Virus record (IMG/VR): IMGVR_UViG_3300045282_000093
Location: 1-45,086 of that record
DNA length: 45,086 nucleotides
Strand: one strand, 5' to 3'
Source of the DNA: a virus
Shown piece after piece: positions 13,156-20,635 of the stretch (the first letter of the stretch is position 1; every line of letters starts with the position of its first letter). The position numbers were made by a program, and so were the translations under genes. The notes below the pieces were generated by a model. The model did no database searches, was not told where the DNA came from, and saw only the letters and a program-made list of their open reading frames with translations.

Positions 13156-13356
13156 ATGCGGCGCTATCTAATCGAAGGATTGGGTGGAGTTGTTTGGATG
13201 GTGGCCTTTGGTGGGACTGTGGCCAGTATGGTCATGGTTCTAGCAGGGCCACTGGCCCTCCACCTTTCGTGGTGGCTTACTCCGCTTTGGCTGGCCATGG
13301 CAGTAGTGTGTATCGCTACCATTACAAAACTATCTGACATGGCATGGAACAACTAG
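13156..13356 (+). CDS. small membrane protein (two hydrophobic segments)
   Basis: 66 aa with hydrophobic stretches at ~9-33 and ~38-56 (VVWMVAFGGTVASMVMVLAG; WWLTPLWLAMAVVCIATI). Overlaps the primase start by 13 nt. No further identification. Confidence 0.55.
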   Translation: MRRYLIEGLGGVVWMVAFGGTVASMVMVLAGPLALHLSWWLTPLWLAMAVVCIATITKLSDMAWNN

Positions 13357-14372
13357 ATGACATCCAATGGGCGTGGGACACCTTCTCTTACAACGGAAGG
13401 CTCCAATGGTTCGCCAAAGGAAGAGGAAGAGTCCACGGCGGAAGAACTAGCACATATGACGGGTTGGGACGGCTCATTGCTTGGTCTGGACGACAGAAAA
13501 TTGACCTATACCTCGGCCTCAACCCCGCCCGCCCCTGCGGAGTCAAAGCCCGAAGCCGAGACATCCTCTTCACGCGGTACTTCTTCATTGACCTTGACCC
13601 CATCGGTGAACCTACCGAAGCTGAAGCAAAGGATGCTGCGGCTGTTGTGTTGGCCGCTCGTGGGGTGGAGGGCTTGGAGGGCATCGAAGGAGCGGCGGTT
13701 GTCTACTCCGGCAGGGGAGTCCAATTCTTCCTCACCCTCTACGAGGACGGAACTAACTCCTTGGGACACGCCGTTCCTAGATCGGTATGGGCTACCGAAG
13801 CGGCCATATCCCGGGCGCTACGAGACTTGGGTGCAAGAATATCACCCCTACGGACACATGCCACATGCCACGGTGACGGCGTGGGCGGGGGGATTCCATC
13901 CCAATCTGGGGGTGTACAGCACACCACGGGACCAAAACTATCTACGTGGCGAATCGACCCCGCCGTTAGCGACGCAGCCCGCATCATCCGTTGCCCCGGC
14001 AGCATCAACACCAAGACGGGGCGCCAAGCGAAAGTCTGGCAGCCGGAAGTTGGCACCCTCAAGGGGCCGCTCCCCGAAGTCGAAGCGCAAGCCCACCAAG
14101 CGAAAGCGATTGACAAAGAGTTGACGAATCTCCGCGACATGCTGCCGCATCTTACCCTTACCGCGCGGAACTACCTTCTCAGGGGGGTCAGGGAGCCCGG
14201 TCGTCACGCCGCAGCAGTAGCCACGGCGCGCAACCTACACCGCGAGCTAGCCCTGCCCCCCGAGAGGGTTGAGGAAATGGTAGTGAAGGCTGCCGAGCAC
14301 CAGCGGCCCCCACTATCTGAGAGTGACGCGCGACGAATCGTGATGGAAGAACTCAAGTGGAGGCCGCAGTAA
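13344..14372 (+). CDS. archaeo-eukaryotic-type primase (prim-pol)
   Basis: 342 aa. FFIDLDP (80-86) supplies the metal-binding D-x-D of motif I. YSGRGVQFF (121-129) is motif II (normally SGxGxH, here Gln). VSDAARIIRCPGSINTKTG (208-226) is motif III with the Asp and the RxPGSxNxK signature. The C-terminal ~85 residues are helical like PriCT domains. It should make primers, perhaps also extend them, with the helicase at 10578 and polymerase at 18148. Gln in place of motif II His is worth noting. Confidence 0.8.
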   Translation: MEQLDDIQWAWDTFSYNGRLQWFAKGRGRVHGGRTSTYDGLGRLIAWSGRQKIDLYLGLNPARPCGVKARSRDILFTRYFFIDLDPIGEPTEAEAKDAAAVVLAARGVEGLEGIEGAAVVYSGRGVQFFLTLYEDGTNSLGHAVPRSVWATEAAISRALRDLGARISPLRTHATCHGDGVGGGIPSQSGGVQHTTGPKLSTWRIDPAVSDAARIIRCPGSINTKTGRQAKVWQPEVGTLKGPLPEVEAQAHQAKAIDKELTNLRDMLPHLTLTARNYLLRGVREPGRHAAAVATARNLHRELALPPERVEEMVVKAAEHQRPPLSESDARRIVMEELKWRPQ

Positions 14373-14629
14373 TGTGTCAAGGTTGTGTAGATGATGGAGA
14401 AATCTCTCAGGGGGTGTTTGACCTGATTGAGGCGTACAATAGGTTTGACCCTGAAGCGGCATACGGTGGGGGCCATATCGTGTTTGCAGACGCTAACATT
14501 GAGGATGGAGAGATCAACTACTGCTTAACACAAACCGATGTTACTGTGTCTCCACAGGCCCGCGCCTTCCTGCAATTTCTACTTACAATCCCTATTGAGG
14601 AGCGTATTGGTGAAAATCGTTCCAACTAG
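14372..14629 (+). CDS. small early protein, CxxC start, unknown
   Basis: 85 aa from an ATG overlapping the primase stop (TAATG). It reads MCQGCVDDGEISQGVFDLIE, then GGHIVFADANIEDGEINYCL. The layout MCxxC ... GP/GxHIVxxDxNxED...C is familiar from hypothetical phage proteins. Overlaps the next gene by 20 nt. Confidence 0.65.
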   Translation: MCQGCVDDGEISQGVFDLIEAYNRFDPEAAYGGGHIVFADANIEDGEINYCLTQTDVTVSPQARAFLQFLLTIPIEERIGENRSN

Positions 14630-15482
14630 TAACACAGGGCTGATTCAGGCCCTCATGTATGGTCCCCCCAAGACTGGGAAGACCACAACCTGCACCGCCC
14701 TGCCGTGGGATTTGCCGCCCTTCGATGGGAAGGCTATCTACGTGGCGTGGGAAGTGGGGAGTGAGTCCCTCTCCCCGGTGCTGCTCCCCAACCGGGAGCA
14801 CCTCATCATCGTGAAGCCTGAGACCCGGAAGAACGCCCGAGGCGAGAGCACGTTCGATCCTCATAGCGAGGCTATGGAGATTGCAACTCATGACTGGCGG
14901 AAGGAAACGGGTGCCAAAACCATCATCTGGGACTCACTCACTGCCACAGCCGCAGACCTCCTCCCCGCTTATGCTAACTCTGGTGCCTTTAGCTCTGGAA
15001 GCTCTGGCGACAAGCACATCACGGTTGGCGACAAGGCTAAGGGCTCGTACATGGCCATCCCGATGCCGGGAGACTATGGCATGGTACACTTGGCCGTGGA
15101 TCGGCTGCTCAAACTCCTTCTCCTTCAGGACATGAACATCATCGTGATTGCACATGCGAACTATACGAGTCCTGAGGGTGGTACACCTGAAACTCTTGTG
15201 GGCGGACCCGCTACGGTTGGGACTGCTGGCATCCCTAAGATCGCTGGCCTCTTCGAGAATCTGTTCCGTACCGAAGTTAAGCCCGGCCGATCAATGCCGG
15301 GTTCCGCCCCCACTCCTGCACAATTCAAGATCATCACGGTGCCCAAAGGTATCTGGCTGGGTGGTATGCGTATGCCGGGCCCCAATACGATGCCTGAGAT
15401 CACCGTTGGTGCAGACCCCAGCGCCTTCTGGCGCATGGTTGTGGAGGCCCAGAGTGGCAAGCCCACTAGCGCCCTTGCCTAA
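14610..15482 (+). CDS. Sak4-like RecA-fold recombination ATPase (AAA_24)
   Basis: 290 aa from a GTG with GAGGAG 9 nt upstream. YGPPKTGKTT (17-26) is Walker A. KTIIWDSLTA is the Walker B strand, and MNIIVIAHANYTSPEGG the sensor strand. This is the short RecA-core layout of AAA_24/Sak4 proteins, which anneal single strands and work with a cognate SSB. The probable SSB is three genes downstream. A generic P-loop ATPase remains possible. Confidence 0.7.
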   Translation: MKIVPTSNTGLIQALMYGPPKTGKTTTCTALPWDLPPFDGKAIYVAWEVGSESLSPVLLPNREHLIIVKPETRKNARGESTFDPHSEAMEIATHDWRKETGAKTIIWDSLTATAADLLPAYANSGAFSSGSSGDKHITVGDKAKGSYMAIPMPGDYGMVHLAVDRLLKLLLLQDMNIIVIAHANYTSPEGGTPETLVGGPATVGTAGIPKIAGLFENLFRTEVKPGRSMPGSAPTPAQFKIITVPKGIWLGGMRMPGPNTMPEITVGADPSAFWRMVVEAQSGKPTSALA

Positions 15483-15684
15483 GAAGTTCTACGTCCTCTT
15501 CAACGACGAGGGCATGATGATCCTCAACACTGCTAATCCTGATGTCAAGCTCGTGACAAAATGGGCGCGCCCGGGGGACCGGATTGGGGAGTTCTACCTC
15601 ACCAACACCGGCACCCGGGGCCCCAAGCACCTCAACTGGGAACACGGTGGTGTCAATGCTACCATCAGAAAGAAGGATAAGTAG
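15475..15684 (+). CDS. small early protein, unknown (TTG start)
   Basis: 69 aa if begun at TTG 15475, which overlaps the Sak4-like gene end: MPKKFYVLFNDEGMMILNTA.... Strand-rich with a basic tail. No ATG or GTG fits better; ATG 15514 would remove conserved-looking residues. Next gene joins by TAGTG. Confidence 0.5.
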   Translation: MPKKFYVLFNDEGMMILNTANPDVKLVTKWARPGDRIGEFYLTNTGTRGPKHLNWEHGGVNATIRKKDK

Positions 15685-15863
15685 TGGGGCGCGCTAACGG
15701 CCTTGGAACAAAGACTGTCGCAACATTTACACTCATCGTTGAGTATGATGAGATGCCTGATACTGCCGAACTACGGCGGCTAGTTGAAGAAGCCCGTAGC
15801 TATGGTGGGCCGATTAAGGCTGAACTTAACATCTACGCCCCGAAGACAATCAACCTTCTCTAG
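15684..15863 (+). CDS. small early protein, unknown
   Basis: 59 aa from the GTG of a TAGTG junction: MGRANGLGTKTVATFTLIVE then YDEMPDTAELRRLVEEA.... Looks like a strand-helix-strand protein. No family recognised. Confidence 0.55.
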   Translation: MGRANGLGTKTVATFTLIVEYDEMPDTAELRRLVEEARSYGGPIKAELNIYAPKTINLL

Positions 15864-15871
15864 GAGAACAG

Positions 15872-16417
15872 ATGCCTAAGGTTTCACTGCTAGTCGATCA
15901 GAAGACCCTCGCCGATGCCAACGCCGCAGTCAGTCGCAACCTCATCGTGCCGGAGAACGCGGTGCGGAAGACCACGAAGGATGGCGAGACCGCGAAGTGG
16001 AATGAAGAACTTGAGATCACGGGGAGCAGCATCAAGCCCTCGGAGCGCAAGAAGGACACCATGACTATCCTCGTGCAGACGCAGGTGGTTGTGGACAAGG
16101 ACCCTGACAACGTGAATGCGGGCCGCAAGTTCGGGTTGTTCTTCGACGTGACGCCCAAGGCGTTCCATAACTCGGACCACGAGTTCTACAAGGCTAACAA
16201 CCAGAACATCGGTAGGTTGAATGCGCTTCTGCGCGCCCTGAATCTCATGCCTGAGGCTGTGGACCCCGACGAGATGCTAGATTATGGGGACTTCTTCTCC
16301 GCGGATGATGGGGACAATGCACCTGTTGTTGGGCTCCGGGTAGTGGCACTTATCAGGCAACGCCCATACAATGGAAAAGAGTATCAGAACGCTGACGAGT
16401 TCATCGCGGTGGCGTAG
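15872..16417 (+). CDS. probable single-stranded DNA-binding protein
   Basis: 181 aa with a TAGGAG site before the ATG. The strand-rich core (MTILVQTQVVVD; KFGLFFDVTPKAF) and the C-terminal VVGLRVVALIRQRPYNGKEY followed by QNADEFIAVA resemble DUF669/OB-fold-type phage ssDNA-binding proteins, where the NGKxYxNxxEF ending is typical. Lying close to a Sak4-like ATPase supports this, since such recombinases pair with an SSB. It lacks a clear acidic SSB tail. Confidence 0.5.
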   Translation: MPKVSLLVDQKTLADANAAVSRNLIVPENAVRKTTKDGETAKWNEELEITGSSIKPSERKKDTMTILVQTQVVVDKDPDNVNAGRKFGLFFDVTPKAFHNSDHEFYKANNQNIGRLNALLRALNLMPEAVDPDEMLDYGDFFSADDGDNAPVVGLRVVALIRQRPYNGKEYQNADEFIAVA

Positions 16418-16941
16418 TGAGGTGCTCCCATAACGGGGGCTGTAGCAGAGAGGCAAATGAGGGATTCAAGTTGTGTGAGAGGCACCAAGAAAGCCGCCGA
16501 AAGTACCAATGGCGTATGCGCCACAATAAGGTAACTGGACGCTGCCTACGGTGCCTCTTTAGAATGGCGGTGGCACCTACCCGACACTGTGGTAGGTGCC
16601 TCGCAGCCCGTAGAGAAGCCAAGCTCCCGCACCTCAAGCACGACCTCAAGCACCACGCAATGATGATGGTGATGGCGAAGCAGCCCACAAGTCGGTGTGC
16701 TGTGATGGGGAAATCACTGCTCACACTCACCAAGATCGGTGAGACCCTGACAGTGGACAGAATAGACTCCTCACGCGGCTACATGCCTGACAACGTGCGG
16801 CTGCTTTCGTCATCGCTCAATAGTGCCAAACGAGACTACGCGAGGATTCCCACCCAGAGCATCAAGCGATTGGAGCGGAAGCTCCAACGAGTAGTTGAGG
16901 GATTGCTCGATAAAGAACCTAGGCCCCATGTCCAGATATAG
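16417..16941 (+). CDS. HNH/endonuclease VII-like nuclease with zinc knuckles
   Basis: 174 aa from the GTG of a TAGTG junction. The N-terminus has Cys/His pairs (CSHNGGCSREA, CERHQ; CLRCL, HCGRCLAARRE) for zinc. The C-terminal half has LTVDRIDSSRGYMPDNVRLL ending in SSSLNSAK, the DRID...GY...N...N pattern of HNH nucleases. It may cleave branched DNA or be a free-standing homing-type nuclease; in a replication block the former is plausible. Confidence 0.65.
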   Translation: MRCSHNGGCSREANEGFKLCERHQESRRKYQWRMRHNKVTGRCLRCLFRMAVAPTRHCGRCLAARREAKLPHLKHDLKHHAMMMVMAKQPTSRCAVMGKSLLTLTKIGETLTVDRIDSSRGYMPDNVRLLSSSLNSAKRDYARIPTQSIKRLERKLQRVVEGLLDKEPRPHVQI

Positions 16942-17155
16942 TAACGAACATTACGTCCCCCTCACCCTCACCGAGAAGGTGTGGCTTGAGTTCAAACGCC
17001 CCCCGTGGGACTGGCAACTCTACGATGAGCGCGGGCGCCTAGTGTGGGCCAGCGAACTAGCACGGCGCTACAGGCGGGAACTCAAAGCACGGGAGAACCG
17101 GGACTACCGGGAGAAGGAGTATAAGAAGAATGGGATTCCGAAGCACAGTGACTAG
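16928..17155 (+). CDS. small basic early protein, unknown
   Basis: 75 aa (MSRYSNEHYVPLTLTEKVWL...), highly charged C-terminal helix (RRYRRELKARENRDYREKEY). Overlaps the HNH gene by 14 nt. No family recognised. Confidence 0.55.
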   Translation: MSRYSNEHYVPLTLTEKVWLEFKRPPWDWQLYDERGRLVWASELARRYRRELKARENRDYREKEYKKNGIPKHSD

Positions 17156-17504
17156 TGATGTGTGGTATGGAACACTCCCAGCATGGTTTCAAGAGAAGTA
17201 CATGACAGGGAACTTCCCCATGCTGCGACAATCTGAAAATCTCCCACTGTCGTCTGCTAATGAGGTAAAGGCATACTTTCACACAAACTTCGACACAGAC
17301 GTACAAAAGGCCATTCTAGAGATGGGCCATGACCTCCGTACCATACCCTTTGTCTTTGTGTGGCTACATGAGTGTGGCGGAATCACACGGGTAGAGATTT
17401 GGGAGAAAAACATCTTCTATTCGGAGCCCGCAACATGGTGCCGAGAAGAATGGATCACCCATGACTACTGCTACGGATGTAGCGAAGCGGGGAAGGGAGT
17501 ATAA
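17130..17504 (+). CDS. early protein, unknown, Cys/Trp-rich end
   Basis: 124 aa. Aromatic-rich, with VFVWLHECGG and WCREEWITHDYCYGC near the end. The start overlaps the previous gene; its leader GGAGTATAAGAAG is repeated exactly before the next gene. Function unknown. Confidence 0.6.
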   Translation: MGFRSTVTSDVWYGTLPAWFQEKYMTGNFPMLRQSENLPLSSANEVKAYFHTNFDTDVQKAILEMGHDLRTIPFVFVWLHECGGITRVEIWEKNIFYSEPATWCREEWITHDYCYGCSEAGKGV

Positions 17505-17509
17505 GAAGC

Positions 17510-17761
17510 GTGGACCTACAAACACAAATAGCTCTTAGGCTATACAGCAACTACTGTTGTGTAGCTATTACTGCCGACGAAAATTGGGACGCCCTGCCCA
17601 AGGAGTATCAACAGGCGTGGTTAATAAACGCGGATGAGGTCATTCGGCAGATGCAGTGGGCCCAACGTATCGGTATCAAAGAGTGTGAAGAAGCAGATGA
17701 TTACTCGTGGGCTCCATATGTGTATCCGATCACTCTTGCCCCCGACGATTGGAAGCCCTAG
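17510..17761 (+). CDS. early protein, unknown
   Basis: 83 aa from a GTG directly after GGAGTATAAGAAGC. MDLQTQIALRLYSNYCCVAI then a helical DEVIRQMQWAQRIG. No family recognised. Next gene joins by TAGTG. Confidence 0.55.
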   Translation: MDLQTQIALRLYSNYCCVAITADENWDALPKEYQQAWLINADEVIRQMQWAQRIGIKECEEADDYSWAPYVYPITLAPDDWKP

Positions 17762-18024
17762 TGGACCATAAAGCAATCACGTTGCTCGGCTGGTGGGGTC
17801 CCACATATAGGGATGGCCTTGAGTTCTACATAGAGTTAGATGTGCCGAATAAGGTGCGAATGAAGCGCCACATATTCATTCCTACTTCGGCGCTATATGC
17901 AGGAAGAGAAGATGAAGCGCGTGTAGTTCTTGGTGCTATTGGTAAAGGACTTAGAGAAGTTGGGATTGGAGCACAGACGTTTGCAGATGGGCGCCCTTGG
18001 CCCAAGGAGGAGCCTCTTGAGTAG
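17761..18024 (+). CDS. early protein, unknown
   Basis: 87 aa from the GTG of a TAGTG junction: MDHKAITLLGWWGPTYRDGL..., mixed strands then a helix (EARVVLGAIGKGLREVG). No family recognised. Confidence 0.55.
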   Translation: MDHKAITLLGWWGPTYRDGLEFYIELDVPNKVRMKRHIFIPTSALYAGREDEARVVLGAIGKGLREVGIGAQTFADGRPWPKEEPLE

Positions 18025-18025
18025 T

Positions 18026-18148
18026 ATGGTGGAATGGGTTGAGTGTCGTTGGTTCGACTTGTGTAACAAGCTACACCGCTGCCCACAATGCTTTGGTGCA
18101 AACCCAATCCCCTGTCCCGGCTGCGGTAAGTGTGGGAGGTGCTGTTAG
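18026..18148 (+). CDS. cysteine-rich micropeptide, zinc-binding
   Basis: 40 aa with nine Cys: MVEWVECRWFDLCNKLHRCP then QCFGANPIPCPGCGKCGRCC. At least two CxxC knuckles, so one or two zinc ions are likely. It lies immediately before the DNA polymerase and is coupled to it by TAGTG. Confidence 0.55.
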   Translation: MVEWVECRWFDLCNKLHRCPQCFGANPIPCPGCGKCGRCC

Positions 18149-20445
18149 TGTCCTCTATGGTAGATGGTAACCCCAACTCACCCCTACTCATCGTGCCTAT
18201 GGCTCCCGGCCGCGAGGAGCTACAGGCTGATCGCCCGCTCGTGGGGGGCAGTGGCAGGCTCTTTTGGGCCCTAGCAAAGAAAGCAGGCATCAAGCGTGAA
18301 GCGTGCTACATCGTCAACACCATCGGGGAGTGGCCGGAAGGGGCGGACGGCAACCCGACGCAAGCGCAATACGAAGCGTACTGGACGCGCTTCGATGAGG
18401 CAGTTGGAGCGTTCAAGGGCCGTGTGGCGCTCTTACTCGGAGGGGCCGCGATCTGGCGATTCGCAGGACTTGTGGGAGGAGTTAACGCTTGGAGGGGATA
18501 TGTTGTATCCCCCAACGAAGCCCTCCCTCTCGCTCACACCATCGAAGTCCAAACGGTCTACAAAACGTCGCGGGTGGGCAAGTACAAGAAAGGCGACCCC
18601 CGCACAGTGCGATGTAAGCAATCATCCGCTCCTGTCATCCCACAGTCCGTAGAGGTTATCCTCCCTACGCTGCACCCCGCAGGCGTGATGAGAAGCGGGT
18701 TCACCAACCTGCCTGCCCTACAGGCTGACCTGCTGCGCGCCGAGAGGGCGCTCAAGGGCACGCTGATGCCCTACCGCCAGCACTACGGCACGGCAGCGAT
18801 TGTGTTCGCCAACCCCGATGCGGTGGCGTTCGACATTGAAACGGAGTGGCCGGACCACAAGGTAATTGGGAGGATTGGATTTGCAGGACCCGACGCAACA
18901 TGGACAGCACCGTGGCAGTATGGGCATCTGGCAGCGCGTGCGATTCTGGAGCGCCCCGGAGCCGTCAAAGTCGCCCACAACATCTCCTTCGACCTCAACA
19001 AGCTCGAAGATGGGTACGGCCTCAGGATCGCAGACCCCATTTGGGACACCATGCTCGCCGCCCAGATGCTCCAGCCCGATCTCTATAAGGGACTCAATGC
19101 AGTTGCCAGTCTCTATCTCGATAGACCACGTTGGAAGCACCTCGGTGACAGTGACCCTCCGAAGTACAACGCCTTTGACGCTAGCGCAACTCTTGAACTC
19201 TATCGCACGCTGCGTGGAGAACTCAGAGAGACAGGTCAGCTAGAACTCTTCGAGGGCACCATCATGCCAGCCGTGCGGGTGCTGATTGGCATGACGCGCC
19301 GAGGCATCCGAGTGGACGAGAAGCTGCGCCCCGTGTGGCTAGAGGAACTCAAGGCAAAGGAAGATGCGGCCCTTAGCGCGTGGTCGCGGGAGACTGGGGC
19401 AGTGAACCCAGCCAGCCCAGCGCAGCTTGCAAAGTACCTCTACGGCACGCTCGGACTACCGCCCCAGTACGGGAAGTACGGTACTGTGACCACGGACGTG
19501 GGGGCCCTGAAGGACCTACAGCGTGCCCACCCCGAGCGTCGTGCCCTAATCCAGAGTCTACTTGACTTCAGGGCTGCGGCCAAGATGAGGAGTACCTATG
19601 CTGAGAACCCCTTGGGGGACGATGGTTGTGTGCATCCGGGGTATCTACCGGGAAGCAAGGACACCGATGATGGGTTCGGAAAAGGAATGGCGGGGACTGG
19701 CCGTATTACTGGGCGTGATCCGAACCCGCAGAACATCCCCCAAGAGGCGCGTCGTATTTATGTGCCCCATCGTTCGGACATGGTTCTACTGGAAGCCGAT
19801 TACTCTCAGATCGAGCTACGGGTAGCTGCCAGCCTCTCGGGAGATGAGGGGATGCTTGAGGCGCTCAAGGGCGACCTTCACAGTAGGACGATGGAGCTTC
19901 TGAACTGTGATCGCACACGCGCGAAGAACGTCATGTACGGCACGCTCTACGGTGCTGGACCGCGTAAGCTGGTTCAGGTTCTTCGGCAGAAGGGATTCGA
20001 CATCACTGAAGCAGAGGCGAAGGAACTCCAAAACGCGCTAGCCCGCGCCTATCCTAGGCTGTGGGAGTGGCGCCAGAAGGTGGTCAACGATGTTGCTGCA
20101 AATTACTATCTCACCAATCCTTTCGGACGGCGAAGGTACTTCCTCCGGGGAGCAGAAGATGCTCCCGCCGCCATTGACTTTCTCCCTCAATCTACCGCCG
20201 CAGATGTTCTCTGGCGGGTCCTCACGCCCTTGGAGGCGGCGCTTGGCGAAATCGGTGGGGCGCTCCTTACAGTTGTACATGACTCTGTGCTCGCCGAAGT
20301 ACCGGCCACGTTGGTCGCAGCAGGCGCAGGCGCCCTCAAGCGAGTAATGGAGCAGGAGTTCCCCGAGGTGGCGCCGGGGTTCATGGTGCCGGTGAATATC
20401 AAGACTGGAAGTAACTGGGGAAGTATGGAGGACTATGACGGATAA
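18148..20445 (+). CDS. family A DNA polymerase with N-terminal UDG-like domain and 3'-5' exonuclease
   Basis: 765 aa from the GTG of a TAGTG junction. Residues ~12-182 match the uracil-DNA-glycosylase fold: PMAPGREELQ...RPLVGGSG (17-36), YIVNTIGEWP (54-63), ALLLGGAAIWRFAG (94-107) and PTLHPAGVMR (173-182). The first motif reads MAPG, not GEAPG, so the usual acidic residue is missing. The exonuclease follows (D229-I-E231, NISFDLNKLE near 278, Y340-x3-D344). Polymerase motifs: A DYSQIELR (551-558), B R589-x3-K593-x3-Y597-G, C HDS (711-713, usually HDE). Tyr at 597 corresponds to the Phe762 position of E. coli Pol I, as in T7 polymerase. Confidence 0.85.
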   Translation: MSSMVDGNPNSPLLIVPMAPGREELQADRPLVGGSGRLFWALAKKAGIKREACYIVNTIGEWPEGADGNPTQAQYEAYWTRFDEAVGAFKGRVALLLGGAAIWRFAGLVGGVNAWRGYVVSPNEALPLAHTIEVQTVYKTSRVGKYKKGDPRTVRCKQSSAPVIPQSVEVILPTLHPAGVMRSGFTNLPALQADLLRAERALKGTLMPYRQHYGTAAIVFANPDAVAFDIETEWPDHKVIGRIGFAGPDATWTAPWQYGHLAARAILERPGAVKVAHNISFDLNKLEDGYGLRIADPIWDTMLAAQMLQPDLYKGLNAVASLYLDRPRWKHLGDSDPPKYNAFDASATLELYRTLRGELRETGQLELFEGTIMPAVRVLIGMTRRGIRVDEKLRPVWLEELKAKEDAALSAWSRETGAVNPASPAQLAKYLYGTLGLPPQYGKYGTVTTDVGALKDLQRAHPERRALIQSLLDFRAAAKMRSTYAENPLGDDGCVHPGYLPGSKDTDDGFGKGMAGTGRITGRDPNPQNIPQEARRIYVPHRSDMVLLEADYSQIELRVAASLSGDEGMLEALKGDLHSRTMELLNCDRTRAKNVMYGTLYGAGPRKLVQVLRQKGFDITEAEAKELQNALARAYPRLWEWRQKVVNDVAANYYLTNPFGRRRYFLRGAEDAPAAIDFLPQSTAADVLWRVLTPLEAALGEIGGALLTVVHDSVLAEVPATLVAAGAGALKRVMEQEFPEVAPGFMVPVNIKTGSNWGSMEDYDG

Positions 20446-20635
20446 CGAAGCGAGACTAATCCGTACCCTCCGAGAGGTGTTAGAGGAGGCCAGTGGGGTG
20501 GACGACAGGTTCAGCCGCTCGCTCGCCTATACGACCACTATTCAGGATGCGTGGAATTTGTTGGATGAACTAGTGCCGGAATGCGCCTGCCCCGAGTGTG
20601 AGGCAAAGCGCATTCTCAAGCGGGGGCGTGGCTAG
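20435..20635 (+). CDS. last early protein, small, CxCPxC end
   Basis: 66 aa, helical (LIRTLREVLEEASGVDDRFS; IQDAWNLLDELV) with ECACPECEAKR near the end, a likely zinc site. Overlaps the polymerase gene by 11 nt. Its TAG stop shares a CTAG with the stop of the opposite late gene. Confidence 0.65.
   Translation: MTDNEARLIRTLREVLEEASGVDDRFSRSLAYTTTIQDAWNLLDELVPECACPECEAKRILKRGRG

Noticed and set aside
10862-14267. The 12-mer as a by-product of Pro-Glu-Arg codons
   Set aside because: True for the copies at 11777 and 14256, but the others fall in different frames, on the opposite strand or in non-coding gaps, so codon use alone does not explain the set.
17117-17509. Direct repeat GGAGTATAAGAAG at 17117 and 17497 as an attachment or recombination site
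   Set aside because: Both copies lie at ribosome-site distance before gene starts, so shared leader sequence is the simpler explanation.
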